Of a stretch of 64,000 nucleotides of DNA, positions 58,411 to 64,000 are shown one piece after another. Numbering within the stretch: the first letter of the stretch is position 1; every line of letters begins with the position of its first letter. Source of the DNA: Nitrosomonas sp. (lineage in GTDB: Bacteria > Pseudomonadota > Gammaproteobacteria > Burkholderiales > Nitrosomonadaceae); the NCBI RefSeq assembly GCF_019752095.1, contig NZ_JAIEMO010000010.1, positions 51,858 through 115,857 on the forward strand, written 5' to 3'. The translations under genes and the position numbers were made by a program. The notes under the pieces are model-generated. The model saw only the letters and a list, made by a program, of their open reading frames with translations, was not told the origin of the DNA and did not search any database.

Positions 58411-58836
58411 ATTTAATCGCTTATCCAGACAATCAAAATAAATAGTTGCATCCGGCGCAGATTGATAGCGCTGCGCTTGCCAAATCATTTCTGCGAGGCA
58501 TTCCATTACCTGGTGGGTAGCATCGTGATCGCTTCCCGTTTTTTCCTGCAATCGAGCAAATCGCTCACAAATGCCAATTGGCTGATTGATTGACAGCTGC
58601 TCTTTAATCGCCACATGCATGCTCATATGCAAGAATGGATTCGTATTACCCATTTCAGGCAAAAAGTCCTTATCTAAATATTGATCGGCATTATCAAGTA
58701 ACCCCTGGTACTCCTGGTGCTGCAGTATCACCTCCAACGCAATTGCTTCAATCCCGGATAAGACATCCTGCTGGCGGAATTTACGCCAAGTATCAAAAAA
58801 TAACTGGCGCGCTTGTTCTCGAGATGGTTTAAACAT
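58384..58836 (-). CDS. DUF1841 family protein
   Basis: 150 residues from ATG 58836, chosen because MFKPSREQARQLFFDTW is the family N-terminus; the frame extends upstream to 58944 but that part overlaps nth. Conserved-looking segments are GIEAIALEVILQHQEYQ, NPFLHMSMHVAIKEQLSINQP and VMECLAEMIWQAQR. It may be helical and metal-binding (HMSMH), but its function is unknown. It lies 19 bp downstream of nth. Confidence 0.85.
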   Translation of the reverse strand: MFKPSREQARQLFFDTWRKFRQQDVLSGIEAIALEVILQHQEYQGLLDNADQYLDKDFLPEMGNTNPFLHMSMHVAIKEQLSINQPIGICERFARLQEKTGSDHDATHQVMECLAEMIWQAQRYQSAPDATIYFDCLDKRLNKSEIKPNR

Positions 58837-58855
58837 AGATATAGCGTTGTTGAAG

Positions 58856-59488
58856 TTAAATATTTTTATTCTTGAATTCACACAGATGATTAATTTTACA
58901 TGTTGAACACTCTGGTTTTCTCGCCTTACAAACATACCTACCATGAAGAATCAGCCAATGATGCGCGTCCTGAAGAAATTCTTTAGGCACCACCTTGAGC
59001 AATTTCAATTCCACTTCCAAAACATTCCTTCCAGGAGCCAAGCCTGTGCGATTGGCAATTCTAAAAATATGAGTATCGACAGCAATTGTTGGTTCGCCGA
59101 AAGCTGTATTCAGAATCACATTGGCAGTTTTTCGTCCAACACCGGGTAATTGCTCGAGTAATTCTCGCGTACGGGGCACTTCACTATGATGCTGTTGCAC
59201 CAACAATTGACAGGTGGCCAGGATATTCTTTGCTTTGGTTTTATATAATCCAATCCTTTGGATAAATTCTGTTAAGCCAGCCTCTCCTAAAGCAAGAACC
59301 TTTTCTGGCGTGTTGGCTTGCAAGAATAAGTTTCGTGTCGCTAAATTGACGCTTTTGTCTGTTGCCTGTGCAGACAGAATGACTGCAATAAGCAATTCAA
59401 AAGGTGAATGGTATTCTAGCTCAGTGGTCGGATGGGGATTGGCTGATTTCAGGCAAGCAAAAATTTCGTGACGCTTGATTGAGTTCAT
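58856..59488 (-). CDS. nth: Endonuclease III
   Basis: 210 residues, as in E. coli. Helix-hairpin-helix [13 protein letters not shown] with catalytic K120; D138 in VDTHIFR; the [4Fe-4S] cysteines follow C-x6-C-x2-C-x5-C ([17 protein letters not shown]). A bifunctional glycosylase/AP lyase for oxidised pyrimidines. It overlaps rnfB by 4 bp, the order known for nth with rnf genes. Confidence 0.97.
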   Translation of the reverse strand: MNSIKRHEIFACLKSANPHPTTELEYHSPFELLIAVILSAQATDKSVNLATRNLFLQANTPEKVLALGEAGLTEFIQRIGLYKTKAKNILATCQLLVQQHHSEVPRTRELLEQLPGVGRKTANVILNTAFGEPTIAVDTHIFRIANRTGLAPGRNVLEVELKLLKVVPKEFLQDAHHWLILHGRYVCKARKPECSTCKINHLCEFKNKNI

Positions 59489-60171
59489 TTGGCTTTTCTG
59501 AAATTCGATTCGTTTGTTGCGTGAACGCGTATTGCAGCTGCACGCTTGAGTGCAGCTGCAATAATAGTCTTTTTACGCACTTCAGCGCTTACCTGGTTAT
59601 CTTCCGGCGGTTGAATAAATTCTTCAGTATGTATCTTGTTACCAACTTGGGTGATATGTGCAAGTCGTTGCTGGCGAAATTGGTAACGTGAACGCGCTCT
59701 TTCTGCAGCTTGTTTTCTATCCACATCTACGAGCGAGCTAACCGAATCTGTTATTTCTTTATCAACTGGAATCATGCGAATGCAATCCATCGGGCATGGT
59801 GCAACACACAAATCGCAACCTGTGCATTCGTCTGCGATCACCGTATGCATTTGTTTTGCAGCACCAACAATCGCATCAACGGGGCAAGACTGGATGCAAA
59901 AGGTGCACCCAATACACAAATGTTCATCAATCCAGGCAACAACTTGATTGGATCTTGGGAAACCATATGTTGTATCGAGCGGCTTAGCCGGAACACCCAA
60001 TAACTCGGAAATTCTATGGATACCTTGTTGCCCACCAGGTGGACATTGATTGATATCTGCACGACCTTCTGCGATAGCTTCTGCATAAGGTCTGCACCCA
60101 ATAAAACTACATTTCCTGCATTGGGTTTGCGGTAAAATATCATCTATCTGATCTATAAGCAGTTTATCCAT
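59485..60171 (-). CDS. rnfB: RnfB-like iron-sulfur electron transport protein
   Basis: 228 residues. An N-terminal Fe4 domain (CRKC-x4-C about 18-26 with a later CPPGG) is followed by two ferredoxin clusters, [14 protein letters not shown] and [14 protein letters not shown]. The N-terminal membrane anchor of RnfB is absent and no other rnf gene is next to it. It is a soluble, stand-alone form known in betaproteobacteria. A basic helical C-terminal region of about 70 residues follows. Its start shares one base with the pyrD stop. Confidence 0.9.
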   Translation of the reverse strand: MDKLLIDQIDDILPQTQCRKCSFIGCRPYAEAIAEGRADINQCPPGGQQGIHRISELLGVPAKPLDTTYGFPRSNQVVAWIDEHLCIGCTFCIQSCPVDAIVGAAKQMHTVIADECTGCDLCVAPCPMDCIRMIPVDKEITDSVSSLVDVDRKQAAERARSRYQFRQQRLAHITQVGNKIHTEEFIQPPEDNQVSAEVRKKTIIAAALKRAAAIRVHATNESNFRKAK

Positions 60172-61205
60172 TATTGCAAATGACTAACTTTTAAATCAGC
60201 ACAAACCGTCTTGGCAATTTCTCTGACCAAATCAGGACCACGGTAAATTAAACCGGTATATAGCTGAATCAGGCTGGCACCGGAGCTTAATTTATCTTGC
60301 GCATCACCTGCTGACAGGATACCGCCGACACCGATGATAGGAATAGCATCTTGCAAGAAATGATGCAGTTGCCGAATTACCACCGTAGCGCGCTGAGTCA
60401 ATGGAGCACCACTGAGCCCCCCGTTCACCTGCGCGAGTGCCAGATGCTCAATACCGGCTCGAGAGATAGTCGTGTTGGTTGCAATTACGCCATCTACGCA
60501 ATGTTTCAGCAATAACGTTGCAATCGACTCGACTTGCTCTTGATCAAGATCGGGGGCTATTTTTACCACCATCGGCACATATTTTCCATGAATTTGCGCT
60601 AACTTGGCTTGTTCAGATTTTAATTCACCTAACAACTGATCAAGGGCATCAGTAGCTTGTAATTGCCGTAAATCTTTGGTATTTGGCGATGAAATATTGA
60701 CTGTCACGTAACTAGCGTGACGATAAACTTTCTGCAATCCGATCAAATAATCATCGATCGCTTTTTCTAGCGGCGTGTCAAAATTCTTGCCGATATTAAT
60801 ACCTAAGATACCTTGATAATTCGAGCGCTTAATATTCCCCACCAATTGCTCGACACCCTGATTATTAAAACCTAGGCGATTGATGATCGCGTTTGCCTCA
60901 GGCACACGAAAAATGCGAGGCGTTGGATTGCCTAGCTGAGGTCTTGGTGTTACGGTGCCAATCTCAATGAAACCAAACCCCAACGTAGCGAGCGCATCCA
61001 GATACTCACCGTTCTTATCTAAGCCAGCAGCCAATCCTACAGGGTTAGGAAACGTCAATCCCATCACGTTTCGTGGCTGACAAGGAATAGAAACGTTCTT
61101 TAGCAAGCCTAATTTACTGATCTGTTGAATTACGCCAAATGTTATTCTGTGAGCAAATTCAGGATCTAATTTAAACAGCAGCGGACGAAGCAAAGCATAG
61201 AACAT
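60171..61205 (-). CDS. pyrD: Dihydroorotate dehydrogenase (quinone), class 2
   Basis: 344 residues with the N-terminal membrane-associating helices ([18 protein letters not shown]). FMN and substrate motifs [42 protein letters not shown] with the class 2 catalytic serine, and [13 protein letters not shown]. It oxidises dihydroorotate and passes electrons to quinone. The TAATG overlap with rnfB implies translational coupling. Confidence 0.97.
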   Translation of the reverse strand: MFYALLRPLLFKLDPEFAHRITFGVIQQISKLGLLKNVSIPCQPRNVMGLTFPNPVGLAAGLDKNGEYLDALATLGFGFIEIGTVTPRPQLGNPTPRIFRVPEANAIINRLGFNNQGVEQLVGNIKRSNYQGILGINIGKNFDTPLEKAIDDYLIGLQKVYRHASYVTVNISSPNTKDLRQLQATDALDQLLGELKSEQAKLAQIHGKYVPMVVKIAPDLDQEQVESIATLLLKHCVDGVIATNTTISRAGIEHLALAQVNGGLSGAPLTQRATVVIRQLHHFLQDAIPIIGVGGILSAGDAQDKLSSGASLIQLYTGLIYRGPDLVREIAKTVCADLKVSHLQ

Positions 61206-61246
61206 AAATGATTTTATCCCGAAGCGATGGCCAATTTTAATGCATC

Positions 61247-61969
61247 TTAAGAAATATTGTTGTCATCCAGCAGTTGCCAGCGACCATTAATCAAAACTTC
61301 GAGTGATCGAAAATCAGCCTTATACCGCATCTTCTGATTTTCTTTAATCCAATAGCCGAGATAAAGATAGTCTAGCCCCAGCTCCCGACATTGTTTAATC
61401 TGCCATAAGATATTGTAGGTGCCAAAACTTGCATGAGCAATATCCGCGTCATAGAATGTGTATACCGATGAAATGCCATCGGGCAAAATGTCAATAATGC
61501 TGATCATGCGCAACTGTCCTGCTTCATGGAATTCTATCAATCTAGAATTCACATAACTTTGTAACAAAAAATTATGATATTGCTCCCGACAATCATTATC
61601 CATGCCGCCGCCCAAGTGCCGTTTGGATTGGTAGCGCTGATAGAGTGCATAGTGCTCCGCTTGATAATGCAACGGATGCTGTATGGCTACTAAGTTCTGA
61701 TGCCGTTTCCAAGCACGGCGTTGGGTACGTTTGGAAGTAAAAGTTTTGACATTGATACGCACTGATTGGCAAGCCTGACAATGTTCACAACAAGGGCGAT
61801 AGACGTAATGTCCACTGCGGCGAAAACCCGCCTGAACCAGATTTCCGTAAGCCATTGTATCAATTAGATGCTCTGGCGTTGCGATTTCAGAGCATGCCAA
61901 TCTATCAGGCAAATAGCTGCAGGAATAGGGATTAGTGGTGTGAAATTTAAGCACGGGCACTCTACTCAA
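61247..61969 (-). CDS. bpt: Aspartate/glutamate leucyltransferase Bpt
   Basis: 240 residues of the ATE1/Bpt family. [13 protein letters not shown] is the N-terminal cysteine motif; [11 protein letters not shown] and [17 protein letters not shown] are conserved. It puts Leu onto proteins starting with Asp or Glu, making them ClpS/ClpAP substrates. It overlaps aat by 8 bp, so both bacterial N-degron transferases are co-transcribed. Confidence 0.95.
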   Translation of the reverse strand: MSRVPVLKFHTTNPYSCSYLPDRLACSEIATPEHLIDTMAYGNLVQAGFRRSGHYVYRPCCEHCQACQSVRINVKTFTSKRTQRRAWKRHQNLVAIQHPLHYQAEHYALYQRYQSKRHLGGGMDNDCREQYHNFLLQSYVNSRLIEFHEAGQLRMISIIDILPDGISSVYTFYDADIAHASFGTYNILWQIKQCRELGLDYLYLGYWIKENQKMRYKADFRSLEVLINGRWQLLDDNNIS

Positions 61970-62663
61970 TCAAGATGCGTTCAAAGCTCCATTTACTGCC
62001 GGGTTCAAATCCGGCAGTAATTAGACTATCCAGCTTTTGACTGAATTCCGCTCTGGAAATTTCCTGCGCCCCCAAGGATTCCAGATGCTGGGTTCTAACC
62101 TGGCAATCTATCAGACCAAATTGCCAGGATTGTAATTGCTTTACCAGATGCACCAAGGCAATCTTTGATGCATCCTGAACCCGTGAAAACATTGACTCGC
62201 CAAAAAACACCTTACCCAAAGCCACTCCGTACAGCCCCCCCACAAGCTCACCATCGATCCAGGTTTCCACACAATGCGCTAAACCCATTTCATGCAGCGC
62301 AGTATAAGCAGCAATCATTTGCGGGTGTATCCAGGTGCCTGACTGACCTTTGCGCGGTGCCGCGCAAGCTAGCATAACCTGGGTAAAGTTGCAGTCCACA
62401 CAAATCTCATAGTTTGTCTTCTTAATAGCTTTGCGAAGTGAACGAGAGATTCTTAACTCATGGGGAAACAACACCATGCGCGGATCCGGGCTCCACCAAA
62501 GAATCGGCTGGCCTTCATTAAACCAGGGAAAGATACCCCTGCTATATGCCTCGAGCAAGCGCTGCGAAGTAAGATCCCCGCCAATGGCCAGCAACCCATT
62601 GGGCTCGCTCAACGCATTTTCCACGGGTGGAAATGATGCAAACGTTCTAATACTAGGATCCAT
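61962..62663 (-). CDS. aat: Leucyl/phenylalanyl-tRNA--protein transferase Aat
   Basis: 233 residues from ATG 62663 (GGAA 5 nt upstream); a GTG at 62684 would add seven residues. Motifs [35 protein letters not shown] and [16 protein letters not shown] are those of Aat. It adds Leu or Phe to N-terminal Lys/Arg. The upstream side faces the FNR-type box shared with the outer-membrane gene. Confidence 0.95.
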   Translation of the reverse strand: MDPSIRTFASFPPVENALSEPNGLLAIGGDLTSQRLLEAYSRGIFPWFNEGQPILWWSPDPRMVLFPHELRISRSLRKAIKKTNYEICVDCNFTQVMLACAAPRKGQSGTWIHPQMIAAYTALHEMGLAHCVETWIDGELVGGLYGVALGKVFFGESMFSRVQDASKIALVHLVKQLQSWQFGLIDCQVRTQHLESLGAQEISRAEFSQKLDSLITAGFEPGSKWSFERILIE

Positions 62664-62698
62664 TAAATTCCAAAAACAAAACACTGATTACTACTATC

Positions 62699-62712
62699 TT
62701 GATGTAGATCAA
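62699..62712 (+). promoter_or_regulatory. FNR/Anr-type operator
   Basis: TTGAT-GTAG-ATCAA, a perfect match to the recalled FNR consensus TTGAT-N4-ATCAA. Its centre is 29.5 bp before a TATGCT hexamer (62735-62740), the spacing expected of an FNR-activated (class II, -41.5) promoter for the downstream outer-membrane gene. Confidence 0.75.
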
Positions 62713-62789
62713 AGTTGCTGCAAAGCTTTTTTATTATGCTATTGCAATTAATTATTCGCCACAACTAAAAACTAATAAAGGAAAATTAT

Positions 62790-63707
62790 ATGAAGTATTT
62801 TTTACAAAAGGGAAAATCAGCAGCTAATTTTGTAACAAGAGCTTCACTATTAATCATTCTTGCAGTGACTACGCCGCAAGTCTACGCGCAAGATGTAGCG
62901 ACTCAACGCATCAAGCAACTGGAAAATGCCCTGCAAGAAATTCAGAATGAGTTAAATAGAATGAAAGCTGAATCGGCTCGCACGCAAGAAATGCAAAATG
63001 AATTGAATCGGGTGACAGCAGAATCGGCTCGAACCATGCAGAAAGTTGAGCAAATTCAGGAAACCAGAACCTCGAAAGAACAGATTGATTTTGAGGGTAT
63101 GAGTGATAAAAGGATTATGTTGTTTTTCCGGGGTGGTTACGCCAGAAGTGACGAGCATCGCAATGGTGTATCGATCGAAAGCCGTGTCGCACCCGTTGGC
63201 GCCCAGGATCAAGCAGACCGACATGCTTGGTATACCGGCGCTGGGTTTGATTTTCAACTGACCAAGGATACTTGGGGGTTCATACCGAATACCGAAATTG
63301 ATGCAGAATTGATGTTTGAATATAAACAATATGGGCATGGCATTCAGGGCAATGCGCTGGCGAACGAGCCTACGCAATTGGCGGGTGGCGCATACAATCC
63401 CCGGGGTGTGACGGTGGGTCAATTTACCTTGACCGCATCGCCTAAAATTAAATTCAATCATTTTGCAAAATATAAAATCAGACCTTGGATTATTCCTGCC
63501 GGTTTGGCAATACACGTTGTTAGCCCACCCACTGAATCAATCACCGTATTGGAACCCGGAATTATGTTTGCGGGTGGTATCGAATATAACATCTGGAGAG
63601 ATTTCTTTATCGGCGCAGATGCACGCTATCATTTGATGCCCGGCTCTCTGGACGGCACGAAGTTTGGTGGCATGACCGTAGGTGGCTATCTCGGTATCGG
63701 TTTTTAG
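62790..63707 (+). CDS. Outer-membrane beta-barrel protein with periplasmic coiled coil
   Basis: 305 residues. Signal peptide about 1-34 (ending VYA). Residues about 40-95 form a coiled coil with an internal repeat (MQNELNRVTAESART and its near copy). From about 105 the chain is an alternating beta-barrel with FFRGGYARS, GAGFDFQLTKDTW, LTASPKIKFNH and the end GGMTVGGYLGIGF, with a terminal Phe recognised by BAM. It resembles porin-family proteins with a short peptidoglycan-facing coil; substrate unknown. AAGGA precedes the ATG. Confidence 0.8.
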   Translation: MKYFLQKGKSAANFVTRASLLIILAVTTPQVYAQDVATQRIKQLENALQEIQNELNRMKAESARTQEMQNELNRVTAESARTMQKVEQIQETRTSKEQIDFEGMSDKRIMLFFRGGYARSDEHRNGVSIESRVAPVGAQDQADRHAWYTGAGFDFQLTKDTWGFIPNTEIDAELMFEYKQYGHGIQGNALANEPTQLAGGAYNPRGVTVGQFTLTASPKIKFNHFAKYKIRPWIIPAGLAIHVVSPPTESITVLEPGIMFAGGIEYNIWRDFFIGADARYHLMPGSLDGTKFGGMTVGGYLGIGF

Positions 63708-63834
63708 GAAAAAGATAAGCTTATGTCAGTGCATTAGCAATCAATTTCCGTAACAGTAAGATTCATATGATTCACTGATTTAATACCGTGTTTGTTCGTT
63801 CGTTACCAAGTATCAATGTGTAACGAAGCCTTGG

Positions 63835-63867
63835 CACCCTACTATTTGCTTAGTAGGGTGTTTTTTT
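63835..63867 (+). terminator. Intrinsic terminator of the outer-membrane protein gene
   Basis: Perfect 10-bp arms CACCCTACTA and TAGTAGGGTG with a 6-nt loop, followed by seven Ts. It lies about 130 bp after the stop. Confidence 0.92.
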
Positions 63868-63954
63868 GTCGAGATTGAACCCGTATGCAGTATAGAAATA
63901 TCAATCAGCAGGAAATCTAAATAATTTCAACTGCTTTCCTGCAACAATGAATGA

Positions 63955-63996
63955 CCCCGCCCCAAGGGGCGAGGAATTAAACCCGGTAAAGATTAA
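63955..63996 (+). repeat. Dispersed hairpin repeat, third copy
   Basis: CGCCCC-AA-GGGGCG plus AGGAATTAAACCCGG and a trailing AGATTAA. It matches 37366-37404 over 39 nt with two mismatches. It ends at the window edge, so what follows cannot be seen. Confidence 0.9.
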
Positions 63997-64000
63997 CCGT

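Overview
The window looks like a chromosomal segment of a betaproteobacterium, most probably a Nitrosomonadaceae (Nitrosomonas-like) ammonia oxidiser. This is inferred from moderate GC content, the gene families and their order: malyl-CoA lyase beside a malate thiokinase-type subunit, a RegBA redox pair, a carbohydrate cluster tkt-gap-pgk-pyk-fba, tandem c553-type cytochromes, and the Aat/Bpt pair. No ammonia oxidation gene lies here, so the genus is an inference. I saw no rRNA or tRNA gene, CRISPR array or prophage.

Layout. 0-6.8 kb: a partial malate/succinate-CoA ligase beta subunit and malyl-CoA lyase, then housekeeping genes (tsaD, plsY, folB, sbcB, ridA). 6.8-16.8 kb: a tightly packed minus-strand operon for a type II secretion-like machine. 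It combines GspG/F/E with PilM/N/O-like platform proteins, a GspC-like protein, a lipoprotein secretin with a C-terminal cohesin-like domain, two further pseudopilins and a low-complexity pseudopilin lacking Glu5. A clear sigma-70-type promoter precedes it. 16.9-21.1 kb: a membrane zinc peptidase, the relic of a response-regulator receiver domain, and a DUF3482 GTPase/DUF2868 membrane protein pair. 21.2-30.4 kb: a glutamine amidotransferase, glyA-nrdR-ribD, regA-regB, DAHP synthase, ispH and thiO. 30.6-37.2 kb: a minor-pilin operon fimT-pilV-pilW-pilX-pilY1-pilE for type IV pilus assembly and adhesion. 37.2-38.4 kb: simple repeats, hairpin repeats and a decayed IS5-family transposase. 38.5-47.4 kb: phoU, rpiA and the central carbon cluster, which would serve both glycolysis/gluconeogenesis and the Calvin cycle. 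47.6-58.4 kb: gdhA, slt-cca, a YiiX-like amidase, a small potassium channel, an unidentified two-TM protein, Hsp20 with a sigma-32-like promoter, uup and two cytochromes c. 58.4-64 kb: DUF1841 gene, nth-rnfB-pyrD (overlapping), bpt-aat (overlapping) and an outer-membrane beta-barrel protein with an FNR-type box upstream. A second near-exact copy of the hairpin repeat found beside the IS5 relic ends the window.

The least ordinary parts are the hybrid secretion/pilus machine, the DUF3482/DUF2868 pair, the 215-residue two-TM orphan, the dispersed hairpin repeat family, and three candidate regulatory sites (upstream of regB/aroF, hsp20 and the outer-membrane protein). All family calls come from reading motifs and recalled family knowledge; no database search was run.
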